DNA from: Chloroflexota bacterium
Lineage (GTDB): Bacteria > Chloroflexota > Limnocylindria > Limnocylindrales > CSP1-4
Length of the DNA: 44,551 nt
Reading direction: 5' to 3'
NCBI GenBank assembly: GCA_003157875.1
Contig: PMKV01000129.1
Location: 740-45,290, forward strand
Within the stretch, counting starts at the first letter, position 1. Each line of letters begins with the position of its first letter. The position numbers were made by a program, and so were the translations under genes. The notes under the pieces were generated by a model. That model ran no database searches. It saw only the letters and a program-made list of their open reading frames with translations, and was not told where the DNA came from. Shown here piece after piece: positions 30,391 to 40,035 of the stretch.

Positions 30391-31196
30391 GGCCCGAAGC
30401 CCGGCTGGGCCGGCAGCCCGACGGCTTCTTCGGGGACCGGTTCAGCGGTCTGCGGCGGCTCGGGATAGACCGGAGCAACCCGCACTTGTGACTGGAGCCC
30501 CGCCGGCTCCCTGGCGCGCCGCCGGTGGGCCGACAGGATGTGGCAGGTGATGCGCTCCTGGTCGATCTCGCTGATCTTGTCGAAGCGAACCGCGACCTTC
30601 GAGTGCTCGACCCGGGCCTTGCCGGTGGTTGCGGCGGCCGCCGGCGGCGGGTCGCCGTCCTCGATACGCACGATGACGCCCCCGGCGACGACGATGTCGC
30701 GAGAGGTCAGCACCAGGGCCAGCCGGAGCTGCTCGCCGAACAGGAGTGGCATCTCGGTCGTGAACTGGACTCCGCCGGCGCCGATGTTGATGGTTCGGCC
30801 CGTGCCGATCTGCTCCGTGCCCAGGCTGCCGAGCGCCCGGATGCGCACCGACCTCTCCAGATCGACCCGGACGTGCGCCCGACGCTGAACCGTGTCGACG
30901 CCGCCCGGTCGCTTGACCGCGAAGACGCGGGACTTCTCCATGCCCAGGCGGCTGCTGCCGAGGCGCCGGAGGAAGACGCTCTCGACTATCAGGGCGCCGT
31001 TGCGATCAAACGAGAGATGGATCGGCTGACCTTCGGCGAGGCTCAGCAGACGCGGTTCCGGGAGCCGGGTGGCCAGCCACAGTTCGTCCGCAAGGACGTT
31101 CGTGACGAAGGCCGACAGCCCGACAGAGACGCCGTCGATCTCGGTCTCGACGACGATCTCGTCATGAATCGCCAGGTCTTTCGGATCGATGGCCAT
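30387..31196 (-). CDS. PilZ domain c-di-GMP receptor with YcgR-like N-terminal domain
   Basis: A 269-residue protein. Residues about 8-95 form a YcgR-like beta domain. The PilZ domain starts at about 103 with R106-x3-R110 (QRRAHVR) and carries the NIGAGG block at 137-142, a variant of the D/N-x-S-x-x-G c-di-GMP site with Gly in place of Ser. The C terminus (about 230-269) is Pro-rich and probably disordered. It follows the EAL gene by 42 bases on the same strand, so the phosphodiesterase and its receptor appear co-expressed. In characterised relatives YcgR slows flagella; no flagellar gene is visible here. Confidence 0.88.
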   Translation of the reverse strand: MAIDPKDLAIHDEIVVETEIDGVSVGLSAFVTNVLADELWLATRLPEPRLLSLAEGQPIHLSFDRNGALIVESVFLRRLGSSRLGMEKSRVFAVKRPGGVDTVQRRAHVRVDLERSVRIRALGSLGTEQIGTGRTINIGAGGVQFTTEMPLLFGEQLRLALVLTSRDIVVAGGVIVRIEDGDPPPAAAATTGKARVEHSKVAVRFDKISEIDQERITCHILSAHRRRAREPAGLQSQVRVAPVYPEPPQTAEPVPEEAVGLPAQPGFGP

Positions 31197-31238
31197 CTAC
31201 CGGCTCGGGAGCGCTTCGATCGTGACGGGGAACAGCAC

Positions 31239-33800
31239 CTAGGCCGCCTCACGGTTGGGACGCGGCTTGCGGGCCCGTGTCGCCATTTGTCCGGCCCTCT
31301 TCCCCGCCCCGGCGATGGCCTCGATCGCGGAGGGTCTGGCCAGGTAGTAACCCTGACCGAACTCGACCTTGAGCAGCTTGAGGGCGGTCAGCTCGTTCTC
31401 GGTCTCGATCCCCTCGGCGATCAGGGCGCACCCGACGCTCTCGGCGAAGCGGGTCATGCCCGTGACCATGGCTTGTCGAGCCGGGTCGTTGTCGATGCTG
31501 CGGACCAGCGAGATGTCGAGCTTCACGTACTGAGGCCGCAACTCCAGTATGTGGTGCAGGCCCGCATAGCCGGCGCCGGCGTCGTCGACGGCCAGCATTG
31601 CGTTGTCTCGAACCTGGTCGAGGGCGGCCATGAGGCGAGGGTAGTCTTCGATCTCGGCGTGTTCGGTGATCTCGAGCACGACCGGGCGGTCGACCGACGC
31701 CACGACATCGAGCAGCGGCGTGACGCATATTGCCAGCGCAGGCGAGACGTTGAGACTCAGGAAGGTTCCCTCCGGCAGGCGCCGTGCCTGCTCCACCTGT
31801 GCTCGGAGGCAGGCCATCTCGAGTTGAACCATCATGTCGACCTTGTCTGCCGCAAGGAAGTGGAGGTCGGGCCGCATCCCGTCATCGAAACGCGTGAGCG
31901 CCTCGTAGCCGACGAACCTCCGCGTCGCCAGGTCTACGATCGGCTGGAAGATCGGCGTGAAGGCCCGCTCGGAGATGACGGTCCGGACCTCCGCCCGCAG
32001 GCGGTCGCGCTGCCAGCGCTCGGACAGCATCGGACCGAGGACGGCGGCGGACATGACGCTGAACTCGGTCAGGGTCGCCAGTCGGTCGGCCAGGCGCCGC
32101 GCGTGGTTTGGTCTTGTTGCCCCCATGGAGAGCACCCCGATCGGCTCGTCATTCCAGATCAGCGGCGCGAGTGCCTCGGCCCGCAGTCCGGAAGCGATCG
32201 TGGCCCGCTCGAATTCGTCACGCGGGTCGCGAATGATCCAGGACTCGAGCCACAACCCGAACTCGGCGTGCTCGATCAACTCCTGCCCGATCAGGTCCGG
32301 GATCGGCTCGCCGACGGTCACCGGCCGGCACTCCTGGCCGCTCCTGGCGAGCGGCACCACTCCGATCGGGCTGAAGGCGAAGAGCACCACGGTGTCGATG
32401 CCGGCGATCCTCATCGCCTCCGAGCAGATGCGTTGCGCCGTCTCTTCGATCGTCGACCCCGCCTCGAGACGTGCGAGCGAGACCGTCGTGGCGGCCCGCT
32501 CGCTCATCTCGGAGGTCAACCGTTCCGAGGCCACCCGCTCGCGGCCCTGGAGGAGCCGCTGCCGCACGACGGCCAGCAGGACAACACCGCAGGTGCCGAC
32601 GGCGATCGGGTCTACCTCGAGCGGTCGGGTGCGCGGCATCACGTCCAGGATCGCGCAGCCGAGGATCGCCGCGATCGGCAGCCAATCGGAGATGCCGCGG
32701 GCCACGCGGTTGTAGTGGGGATCCGTCGAGCGGTCCATCGTCCACGTCACGCCGCCGTATGAGGCCAGCAGCGCGCCCAGGGGGAAGATGAAGTCCATCG
32801 GCTCGATGCCGTCGGGCTTGCCAGCCATGAACCGCCCGATCCAGCCATACCAGGCGAGCGAGATGAGCGCGATCCCGGCGGCCACGGCCCAGACTCCCCG
32901 CCGTGACGGCTCGATCCGCAGCGCCAGCGCGGCGACGACGCTTGCGGCCGCGCTGGCCAGGAAGAGCGCGGCGACGAGAGGGACGAAGAGATTCGCCGTC
33001 GGGTCTGCGAAGAGCACCGCCACCTGGCTTCCGGGCAGGATGCTCGTGTGCAGCCAGTTCCAGAGGACGAAGGTGGTTGCGGCCGCCATGATCACGAGCC
33101 CGTCCAGGACGACCGCCCGCCGCGACTCTCCGTCGAGACGCCGATACAGGGCGGCCATGAGGGTGACGATGCCCAGGACCGCGCCGATTACGTAGCAGAC
33201 ATCCGAAAGGGCACCGAGCGGGCCGAAGGTCCGATTGAACACGTCCGGGACGTCGGCGATCAACTGGCCGACCGCAACCAGTCCCATCGAGATCCCCAGC
33301 GATGTCCTGAATGCCCGGTCCTCGCGACCGCCTCTGGCGGCGGCCATGGCCACGGCAATCGCCCCCACGGTCGGGGCCACGCCGCATGAGACGTCCTCGA
33401 AGAGGATCCAGTGGTTGGAGGGATTCACGGCCTCGAGCAGGGCCGAGATCGCGGTCACGCCCAGCCCGAAGGTCAGCGTGGCCAGGCCCGGCCGGCGCAC
33501 ATAGCTGGCGGAAAACCAGGCCAGCCGGCCCCGGAGGCTGCGGCGCGCGCCCAGCCGCTCGCCGTGGCCGAGCCCGTGCGTGGCAAGCCAGCCGGCCGCG
33601 GGCAGGTTCACGCGAACCTGCCTCCATTCGCGAACCGGTCCGCGGAGGATTCGGACTGCGTCGTCGGCTTCATCGATGTCGACCGCTCCGGGAAGCTGTG
33701 CCGCCCGCCGGCCATCGGTGTCGGTGTGCGGACTCCTGCGCATGGACGACCAGAACAGTTCGGCCGCCCTGCCCCGTAGGTATCGGCCGGGCAAGCGCAA
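31239..33800 (-). CDS. Membrane GAF-EAL c-di-GMP phosphodiesterase
   Basis: Up to 853 residues; an ATG at 33743 is an alternative start and the first 60-90 residues look weak. Nine to ten hydrophobic helices fill about 105-400. A GAF-like domain lies at about 430-570, the EAL domain at about 600-840. Catalytic residues are intact: EAL in YEALTRF (633-635), Asn in LSLNVSP, Glu in EITEH (710), DD in VDDAGAGYAG (739-740), Lys in YVKLD (760), Glu in IAEGIETENE (796) and Gln in QGYYLARP (816). No GGDEF domain precedes it, so it should only hydrolyse c-di-GMP. The membrane part probably senses a ligand. Upstream of PilZ in the same operon. Confidence 0.92.
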   Translation of the reverse strand: MRLPGRYLRGRAAELFWSSMRRSPHTDTDGRRAAQLPGAVDIDEADDAVRILRGPVREWRQVRVNLPAAGWLATHGLGHGERLGARRSLRGRLAWFSASYVRRPGLATLTFGLGVTAISALLEAVNPSNHWILFEDVSCGVAPTVGAIAVAMAAARGGREDRAFRTSLGISMGLVAVGQLIADVPDVFNRTFGPLGALSDVCYVIGAVLGIVTLMAALYRRLDGESRRAVVLDGLVIMAAATTFVLWNWLHTSILPGSQVAVLFADPTANLFVPLVAALFLASAAASVVAALALRIEPSRRGVWAVAAGIALISLAWYGWIGRFMAGKPDGIEPMDFIFPLGALLASYGGVTWTMDRSTDPHYNRVARGISDWLPIAAILGCAILDVMPRTRPLEVDPIAVGTCGVVLLAVVRQRLLQGRERVASERLTSEMSERAATTVSLARLEAGSTIEETAQRICSEAMRIAGIDTVVLFAFSPIGVVPLARSGQECRPVTVGEPIPDLIGQELIEHAEFGLWLESWIIRDPRDEFERATIASGLRAEALAPLIWNDEPIGVLSMGATRPNHARRLADRLATLTEFSVMSAAVLGPMLSERWQRDRLRAEVRTVISERAFTPIFQPIVDLATRRFVGYEALTRFDDGMRPDLHFLAADKVDMMVQLEMACLRAQVEQARRLPEGTFLSLNVSPALAICVTPLLDVVASVDRPVVLEITEHAEIEDYPRLMAALDQVRDNAMLAVDDAGAGYAGLHHILELRPQYVKLDISLVRSIDNDPARQAMVTGMTRFAESVGCALIAEGIETENELTALKLLKVEFGQGYYLARPSAIEAIAGAGKRAGQMATRARKPRPNREAA

Positions 33801-33868
33801 GTCTCACCCCGCCATATCTCGTAATCGGGCCGGATTCGGTACCGTTGACACGTAGATACGGAGGTCCT

Positions 33869-34990
33869 ATGCGCCTGGCCGATTTCGCACTGGAACGCTT
33901 CTTCGCCCGCTGGGAGTTCAACGCCGAGTTCCTGCTGTGCGCATCCGACGTGGAGGGCTGGCCGATGAACGACCTGCTCGAACTGGCCGACGGAGACGGA
34001 AGGCGGCGCTGGGCGGAGTTGCGTCTCGGGTACACCGAAGCCACGGGCGACCCGGCGCTCCGGGCCGAGATCGCGTCCCTCTACACCAGCCTCGGAGCGG
34101 ACGATGTGCTCGTCTTTGCCGGCGCGGAGGAGGCGATATTCGCCCTCCACAACGTGCTCCTGGGGCCGGGCGACCACGCCATAGTGGTCCGGCCGGCGTA
34201 CCAGTCTCTGGCCGAAGTAGGCACCGCGGCCGGCGCCGACGTCTCGCGGGTAGAGCTACGGGAAACCGATGGCTGGCGACTCGACGTGGAGGAGGTGCGG
34301 ACAGCCCTCCGGCCGAACACGCGGTTGATCGTAGTCAACGAGCCTCACAACCCCACCGGGTCGCTGAGCGACCGAGCGACCTTCGACCGGCTGGTCGGGC
34401 TGGCGGCCGAGTCCGGCGCCCGCCTCATCGTGGACGAGGTCTATCGCTTCCTCGAGTTCGACCCCGCGGATCGGCTGCCCGCCGGCGCCGACTCACTCGA
34501 CACGGCCGTGAGCATCGGGGTGCTCTCGAAGTCGTTCGGGCTGGCCGGTCTGCGCATCGGCTGGGTCGCCACCAGGGACCGCGCCCTTCTGACCAGGCTG
34601 GCGGCTTTCAAGGACTACACCACGATCTGCAATTCCGGCCCGAGCGAGGCGCTGGCGTTGATCGCCCTGCGAGCCCGGGATCGCGTCCTGGCTCGCAACC
34701 GCGCCATCGTGGCGGCCAACCTGCCACTGCTCGACGCGTTCTTCGAGCGCTGGCACGGGGTCTTCAATTGGGTCCGGCCGCGGGGCGGCAGCGTCGGGTT
34801 CGTGCGCCTGGCGGCTCATCGACCCGTCGAGGCGTTCGCGGAGGAGCTGGTGCGCGAGACCGGCGTGCTCCTGATGCCCGGAACGGTCTTCGGCGACACG
34901 GGAAATCACTTCCGCGTCGGCTACGGCCGTACGAACATGCCCCAGGCCCTGGAACGTCTCGAGCGCTATGCGGAGCGGACGCTCAGGTAG
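33869..34990 (+). CDS. PLP-dependent class I/II aminotransferase
   Basis: A 373-residue fold-type I enzyme. GGAGG is six bases from the ATG. The substrate/PLP region has VVNEPHNPTGSLSD, the DEVYRFLEF block holds the Asp that binds the pyridine nitrogen, and VLSKSFGLAGLRIGW carries the Schiff-base Lys and the following Arg-region. A late FRVGYGR supplies the substrate carboxylate Arg. It resembles capreomycidine synthase/HisC-like members more than housekeeping AspC. Substrate unknown. It is divergent from the EAL gene. Confidence 0.93.
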   Translation: MRLADFALERFFARWEFNAEFLLCASDVEGWPMNDLLELADGDGRRRWAELRLGYTEATGDPALRAEIASLYTSLGADDVLVFAGAEEAIFALHNVLLGPGDHAIVVRPAYQSLAEVGTAAGADVSRVELRETDGWRLDVEEVRTALRPNTRLIVVNEPHNPTGSLSDRATFDRLVGLAAESGARLIVDEVYRFLEFDPADRLPAGADSLDTAVSIGVLSKSFGLAGLRIGWVATRDRALLTRLAAFKDYTTICNSGPSEALALIALRARDRVLARNRAIVAANLPLLDAFFERWHGVFNWVRPRGGSVGFVRLAAHRPVEAFAEELVRETGVLLMPGTVFGDTGNHFRVGYGRTNMPQALERLERYAERTLR

Positions 34991-35207
34991 AGCGGGTTGG
35001 CGCTCGCCCGGACCTGGCCGGATCGCGCCGCAGCTCCTCGAGAGCGTCCGCTCACAGGCCGGTGAAGGCCAGCGAGGTCGACGGGCGGATCCCCGGTCGG
35101 GGCGACTGGACGTTCGCGGATCTCACAGCGTAGTAGGTCATCTACCATTGGCTCGATAGGTCGGCGATCGGTCCGGCCCTCGGCCCGTTTCGCATGGAGG
35201 CTTCCCG

Positions 35208-36203
35208 ATGTTGTCGAACATCGTCGGTGGATTGGCGTCCGGCCATACCGGATCGGCCCCATCTCCGTTCGACGCCCTCGACGGGCCCCGGCTCGCCGGA
35301 GCGGAGGGCAGCCACCCGCTCCACTCCGTCGCGGCCGAGGAGCTCCTGCGGCCGACCGACGGCGCAGTCAGCGGCGAGATCGTCGTCGACCAGCCGGCCC
35401 GGGTCGGTGACGGGATCACCGGTCGAGTCCGGCTGGCGGCCACGAGGAAGATCGACGCGCGCAAGGCCTACCTTCGGCTCGTCGGCCTCCGCCTCGACGA
35501 GGTTCGTCGCGAAGAAGACCACCGCAACTCAAAAGGTGAGGTCATCTGGACCGAGCGCTGGGTCGAGACGCAGGGCAAGCTCTTCTCGGCCGACGCCTTC
35601 CTCGAGCCCGCGGTTCCGACGAGCCTCCAGCCGGGCGAAACATGGGAAGCGCCCTTCGCCGTCCCGGCGCCGCCGCTCGGTCCGCCGACGGCGCATCTGG
35701 GCGAGTCGATCATCGCCTGGGCCCTCGAGGTCCGCTGGGACATAGCGATGGGGTCCGATCACTGGCTTGCGAGCTACCTGCCCCTGGCCCAGCATCCCGA
35801 CCTGTTGCGGGCCGGTGTCGGCAAGCAAGGCGGCGCGAGTCTTCTGGCCGGCGTGGCCGTCGGCGACGGGACGATCGACGTCCTCTCGCCGTTGCCTGCG
35901 CCGGCGGGCCAGGAGATCGCGATCAAGGTTTCGTGGCCGTCGGCTCCAGCCGGGCGTGGAGCCCGAATCGAGATCCACCGTCGCACCAACGCCCCCAACG
36001 GCGTTGAGGGCATCATCGCATCCGCGGCCGTGGATCCGGCCTCGCTGACGAGTGGCTCCGCCCAGGTCAGCCTGCTCGTTCCCCCCGGATCGGCGCCGTC
36101 CTTCGACGGGGCGGGCCTCGAGATCGACTACATCATCCGCGTCCTGGTCGATCGCCAGTTCCACGCCGACGCAGCCATCGAGCGACCACTCGGAATCGTG
36201 TAG
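35208..36203 (+). CDS. Arrestin-like / Spo0M-type protein
   Basis: A 331-residue soluble beta-rich protein. GGAGG is seven bases before the ATG. After an N-terminal tail (about 1-45) there are two arrestin-like beta sandwiches: GAVSGEIVVDQPARVGDGIT and RVRLAATRKIDARKAYLRLV start the first, and ESIIAWALEVRWDIAMGSDH is the closing strand pattern seen in Spo0M and arrestin_N proteins. The second sandwich covers about 220-325. Bacterial relatives are cytoplasmic regulators of development or sporulation; here the partner is unknown. The 217-bp gap upstream has no gene. Confidence 0.7.
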   Translation: MLSNIVGGLASGHTGSAPSPFDALDGPRLAGAEGSHPLHSVAAEELLRPTDGAVSGEIVVDQPARVGDGITGRVRLAATRKIDARKAYLRLVGLRLDEVRREEDHRNSKGEVIWTERWVETQGKLFSADAFLEPAVPTSLQPGETWEAPFAVPAPPLGPPTAHLGESIIAWALEVRWDIAMGSDHWLASYLPLAQHPDLLRAGVGKQGGASLLAGVAVGDGTIDVLSPLPAPAGQEIAIKVSWPSAPAGRGARIEIHRRTNAPNGVEGIIASAAVDPASLTSGSAQVSLLVPPGSAPSFDGAGLEIDYIIRVLVDRQFHADAAIERPLGIV

Positions 36204-36350
36204 TCCGACTTCGCCCGCGCCTCGGCACCGCCTGCCACGCACGCGACAGCGGCGTCGACGGTATGCGATAGGGCTTGGCCGGAACCGTCAGCCAGCTCGA
36301 CCGCATTCTCGACGAGGCCCTCGCCCGAACCAAAGTAGTTGCCTGGCGAA

Positions 36351-38060
36351 ATGGACGCCTCTCGGAGCGGCCATAATCCCGAAATGCCGCAAGCCAGCCA
36401 CGGCCCGAATTCCAGGGCCACGTCGATTCGGGTCGGGATCGCCGGCCACTTGCCCGAGGCGCTCGGTCTGGCGTTCATCGTGCTGGTGGCCGCGTACCTG
36501 CGTCTGAACAACCTTCAGGCCGGCGCCGATTGGGATTCGGACCAGGGCGGGCTGATGTTGGCCCTGCGAGACGCGCTCCACTCGGGCTCTCTCCCGCAGC
36601 TGGGCATGCTCGCCTCACCGGGCACCTTCCACCACGGCGCCCTGTATCTCGATCTGATGCTGCCCGCGGCGTGGCTGGGCAACGGCGATCCCACGCCGGT
36701 ACTGTTCGAGACCGCACTGACCAGCCTGGCGGTCGTGCCGATGGTGTGGTGGGTGGCCCGGTCTATCGCGGGCACGGCGGCCGGACTCGCGGCCGCGCTG
36801 CTCGCTGCGACCTCCGGTGGCCTGGTCTTCTTCTCGGGCTTCATCTGGAACCCAACGGTCATGGAGCCGGGGGCGGCCCTAGCCTTGCTCGGCGCCTGGC
36901 AGGCCTGGTCGGGGCGGAAGCCGGCCTGGCTGCCGGTCGCCGCGGCCGGCACCGCAATATCCATGCAGGCCGACCTCGCCGGGATCGCGCTCTTTGTGCC
37001 GATGGCCTGCATCCTGATCGCGTTGCTCGTGCGCGGCCCGGCCGGTCGGCGAAGACACATCGCCCTCTGGGGAGCCGCCGCCGCGGCAGTGATCGTCGTC
37101 ACCTATGTCCCGTTCATCTTCTATGAGCTGGGCCACAGATTCGCCGAGACACACGCAATCGTCGCCTACCTGACCGGCCCGACCGGGCAAGCATCGCACT
37201 CCCTCGCCTATCGACTCGCAGTCGGACCGGTTCGGATCCTGGCCTGGCCTCTGACCGGTTGGCCGCTGTGGGGCCAGACATCCGGTCTGGTCCTTGCCTC
37301 GGCCGTGTCTGTGGCCTGCGCCGCCGGCCTTGTCTGGCGCCTGGTCGCGACGGCGCGGCCCCGGATCGTGTCGGAGGCGGGACCGACGAACGATCCCGCC
37401 GAAGCCGACGATCCTCTCGGGGCGGCAGCGCGCGAACGAGACGGCACGCGGCTCATCGTCGGTTCGCTGGCGGCGTTGACCGCGGCCCTGGTCTTCGGCC
37501 TCGCCAACCTGGCCGACCTCAAAGAACTGACCGAGCAGTACCACATCGTGGCCGACCCATTTGTGATCGTTGCGGCGGGCATCCTCCTGGGCTCCCTGTG
37601 GCGGCTCAGGCCGAGCCGCGCGGCCGGAGCGCTCGGTCGAGCCGCGAAGGCGTGCGGTCCTCTCGTGTGCCTGGCGATCCTTGCCGGCCTGGTCTGGCAG
37701 AGCGCCGCACAGTGGCCGTCCGGCACGACCCCATTCAGCTGGTCTGCCGCCCAGAGCGCCGCGAGCCGGCTCGAAGGCGACGCCTCCGGCAAGACGATCG
37801 CGCTCGTCGGGCTGACGGGGGGCCGTTCCACGGACACCTACCTTTACCCGCTGGTCAGCGACGGCGCGAGGGTCGCAGCGCCGGACCGGACTACGGTGCT
37901 GGTTGTGCTGTGCGACACGAGTGTGTCCGCATCCTGCGGCGGCTCGCAGGAGGACGCCTGGCTGGCCACGCAAACGTACGCCGCCGGCTTCGTGCTGGTA
38001 GATCGTTTCGAGGCTGCGCCAGGCCGGATGCTGTCCGTCTACGAGCCGGGGGCCGCCTGA
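36351..38060 (+). CDS. GT-C type membrane glycosyltransferase
   Basis: About 569 residues from the ATG at 36351 (a TTG at 36339 and ATG at 36384 are possible). After a soluble tail there are about eleven hydrophobic helices between 40 and 480. The first extracytoplasmic loop holds DWDSDQG, an acidic motif expected for the catalytic site of GT-C enzymes (ArnT/PMT/DPM-dependent type). A smaller soluble domain follows (about 500-569). Expected activity: transfer of a lipid-linked sugar on the outer face. Acceptor unknown. The stop is 4 bases from a converging gene. Confidence 0.84.
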   Translation: MDASRSGHNPEMPQASHGPNSRATSIRVGIAGHLPEALGLAFIVLVAAYLRLNNLQAGADWDSDQGGLMLALRDALHSGSLPQLGMLASPGTFHHGALYLDLMLPAAWLGNGDPTPVLFETALTSLAVVPMVWWVARSIAGTAAGLAAALLAATSGGLVFFSGFIWNPTVMEPGAALALLGAWQAWSGRKPAWLPVAAAGTAISMQADLAGIALFVPMACILIALLVRGPAGRRRHIALWGAAAAAVIVVTYVPFIFYELGHRFAETHAIVAYLTGPTGQASHSLAYRLAVGPVRILAWPLTGWPLWGQTSGLVLASAVSVACAAGLVWRLVATARPRIVSEAGPTNDPAEADDPLGAAARERDGTRLIVGSLAALTAALVFGLANLADLKELTEQYHIVADPFVIVAAGILLGSLWRLRPSRAAGALGRAAKACGPLVCLAILAGLVWQSAAQWPSGTTPFSWSAAQSAASRLEGDASGKTIALVGLTGGRSTDTYLYPLVSDGARVAAPDRTTVLVVLCDTSVSASCGGSQEDAWLATQTYAAGFVLVDRFEAAPGRMLSVYEPGAA

Positions 38061-38063
38061 CGA

Positions 38064-38474
38064 TCAGCCTGCGGGCGGCGGGCTCGCCTCCGCGGTAGTG
38101 CGCCGGCGTCGGAAGAGCAGGAAAGCGGCCAGGCCGCCCAGACCGAGCACGACCACGACGCCGATCAAGCCGAAGACGAGGGGGCCCGAACCGTCGCCCG
38201 ACTGCTGCTCCGGCGCGACCGACTGACCGCCGGACACGCCGCCCGAGCCGGACGGAGAGGCCGCCCCGGCCATGGCGACGCCGGAGGGTGCGGACGAATC
38301 AGTCGCGGCCGAATCGCTCGGCCCCGGCGTCTCGCCCGGCGCCAGCGACGAGGTGTCGTTTGGAGTCGCAGCGCCCGGGGCCGCGGTCGCGCCGGGAACC
38401 GGCGTCGAGCCCGGTGCCGGCGTCGAGACGGGAGCCGGCGTCGAGACGGCCGTGACAGTGACACTCGTGCTCAC
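38064..38474 (-). CDS. Pro/Ser/Thr-rich protein with C-terminal membrane helix
   Basis: A 136-residue low-complexity protein: the first 85 residues are mostly Pro, Ala, Ser, Thr and Gly (STPAPGSTPVPGATAAPG), then a hydrophobic helix GPLVFGLIGVVVVLGLGGLA followed by FRRRR and a short tail. No signal peptide is evident, so topology is uncertain. Sixteen bases separate it from MsrA on the same strand. It could be a membrane-anchored stalk for the MsrA region or a separate surface linker. Composition makes it prone to shadow calling, so support is moderate. Confidence 0.55.
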   Translation of the reverse strand: MSTSVTVTAVSTPAPVSTPAPGSTPVPGATAAPGAATPNDTSSLAPGETPGPSDSAATDSSAPSGVAMAGAASPSGSGGVSGGQSVAPEQQSGDGSGPLVFGLIGVVVVLGLGGLAAFLLFRRRRTTAEASPPPAG

Positions 38475-38490
38475 CGCGGGCCCGGAAGCC

Positions 38491-39201
38491 TCAGCGAGCC
38501 TGCTCGATGGCCTTCGCCGCGTCCGCAGCCCGTCGCGCTGCTCCCTCCGACTTGAAGAAGTCGACCGGTAGAGTCACGCCGGTGGCATGGTTCGGGCAGT
38601 AGCCGTTCGGGTTCTTCTCGAGATACTGCTGGTGGTAGCCCTCCGCGAAATAGAAGTCGGGGGCGGGAACGATCTCCGTGGCGATCGTGCCTTTGCCGGC
38701 GGCCGTGAGGCGCTCCTGGAATACGGCCCTCGAGGCCTCGGCTTCGCGCTGCTGGGCTTCGCCGTGGGTCAGGATCGCCGAGCGGTACTGGGTGCCCTGG
38801 TCGCCGCCCTGGCGCATCCCCTGCGTCGGGTCGTGTTCCTCCCAAAAGAGCTTGAGCAGCTCGCCGTAGGAGACGACTTTCGGATCGAAGACGACGCGGA
38901 CCGTCTCGATGTGGCCGGTCCGGCCGGTGCAGACCTCTTCGTAGGTCGGGTTCGGCGAGAAGCCTCCCGCATAGCCGACCGCGGTCGAAACGACGCCCGG
39001 CGTCTGCCAGAAGAGCTTCTCGGCGCCCCAGAAACAGCCCAGGCCGAACTCGGCGATCTCGGTGCCGGCGGGATAGGGCGGCCGCAACGACGCGCCCAGA
39101 ACGGCGTGCCGTTCGGGCACGGGCATCGAGGTGTGGCGGCCGGGCAGCGCTTCTTCGGGTTTGGGCATTCGGAGCTTGCGGGAGTCGACGAACCAGTTCA
39201 T
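38491..39201 (-). CDS. msrA: Peptide-methionine (S)-S-oxide reductase
   Basis: A 236-residue MsrA. The active site is [14 protein letters not shown] (Cys about 58), with [20 protein letters not shown] and the [16 protein letters not shown] block that binds substrate. Family fold runs to about 200. The N-terminal 40 residues ([20 protein letters not shown]) are typical of longer MsrA forms. The C-terminal part lacks an MsrB fusion, in line with a separate msrB in the window. It reduces methionine S-sulfoxide in proteins. Divergent from the kinase gene. Confidence 0.95.
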   Translation of the reverse strand: MNWFVDSRKLRMPKPEEALPGRHTSMPVPERHAVLGASLRPPYPAGTEIAEFGLGCFWGAEKLFWQTPGVVSTAVGYAGGFSPNPTYEEVCTGRTGHIETVRVVFDPKVVSYGELLKLFWEEHDPTQGMRQGGDQGTQYRSAILTHGEAQQREAEASRAVFQERLTAAGKGTIATEIVPAPDFYFAEGYHQQYLEKNPNGYCPNHATGVTLPVDFFKSEGAARRAADAAKAIEQAR

Positions 39202-39282
39202 GCCACGAGTCTACGCCCCGAATCGGCCCGAGTCCGCTGCCCCTGCGGGCGGGCCGCAGGACGAACCGGGCAGGCCGCGACA

Positions 39283-39288
39283 TAGAAT
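39283..39288 (+). promoter_or_regulatory. -10 element of a probable leaderless kinase message
   Basis: TAGAAT ends six bases before the ATG at 39295, so transcription would start at or next to the start codon. No SD is visible. Confidence 0.5.
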
Positions 39289-39294
39289 CGATCG

Positions 39295-40035
39295 ATGACC
39301 CCCGAGCGCTCGAACTGCCTCGAAACGCTGGCTCGCCTCATCCTCGAGGTCGAACGTCCGCATCCGGTGCGCGTCGCGATCGACGGCCCCGACGCCGCCG
39401 GGAAGACGATCCTCGCCGACGAACTCGAGCCGTTGATCGAGCGGTCGGGACGGCCGGTAATCCGGGCATCGGTCGACGGCTTCCACCGGCCCCGCGCCGC
39501 GCGCTATGCACGCGGCCCCGACTCGGCCGAGGGCTACTACCGCGACTCGTTCGATTACGCGGCACTTCGGGCGGCGCTGCTGGACCCGCTGGGACCGGGC
39601 GGCAGCCTCAACTTCCGACGCCGCGCCTTCGACTACCGGACCGACGAGCCGGTCGCCGCGCCAATCGAACGCACCGCCCCGGATGCCATCCTCCTGCTCG
39701 ACGGCGTCTTCCTGCTCCGCCCCGAACTGATAGATGCCTGGGACATGCGCGTCTTCGTGGCAGTCCCATTCTCCGAGACGCAGCGGCGGGCGGCCGTCAG
39801 GGACTCCGCTTATCTCGGGGGCGAGGAGGAGGCACTGCGTCGCTACGCCGGTCGCTACGTGCCCGGTCAGCAGCTCTACTTCGCCGAAGCCCGGCCCCAG
39901 GAGAAGGCGGACGTGGTCATGCACAACGACGATCCGGACCGGCCACGCCTCCTGATGGGTTCGCCGCCGGCCGATGAAGGGCAGGCCCCGATCGCTGGAC
40001 AGATCGGCGCCGTGGAGATCACAATCGACCGATGA
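39295..40035 (+). CDS. Uridine kinase / phosphoribulokinase-like P-loop kinase
   Basis: A 246-residue kinase. Walker A is IDGPDAAGKTIL (about 28-39), a later SVDGFHRPRAAR block matches uridine kinase substrate binding, and the ILLLDGVFLLRPEL strand supplies the Walker B-like Asp and the DGVF seen in nucleoside kinases. The ARPQEKADVVMHNDDP tail is typical of this group of actinobacterial/chloroflexi Udk-like proteins. Expected role: phosphorylation of a nucleoside or small hydroxylated metabolite. Coupled to the following lipoprotein gene by an ATGA overlap. Confidence 0.87.
   Translation: MTPERSNCLETLARLILEVERPHPVRVAIDGPDAAGKTILADELEPLIERSGRPVIRASVDGFHRPRAARYARGPDSAEGYYRDSFDYAALRAALLDPLGPGGSLNFRRRAFDYRTDEPVAAPIERTAPDAILLLDGVFLLRPELIDAWDMRVFVAVPFSETQRRAAVRDSAYLGGEEEALRRYAGRYVPGQQLYFAEARPQEKADVVMHNDDPDRPRLLMGSPPADEGQAPIAGQIGAVEITIDR

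Noticed and set aside
33311-33868. N-terminal extension of the aminotransferase
   Set aside because: It is antisense to the EAL gene and Arg/Pro-rich; the ATG at 33869 has a strong SD and begins the family fold.
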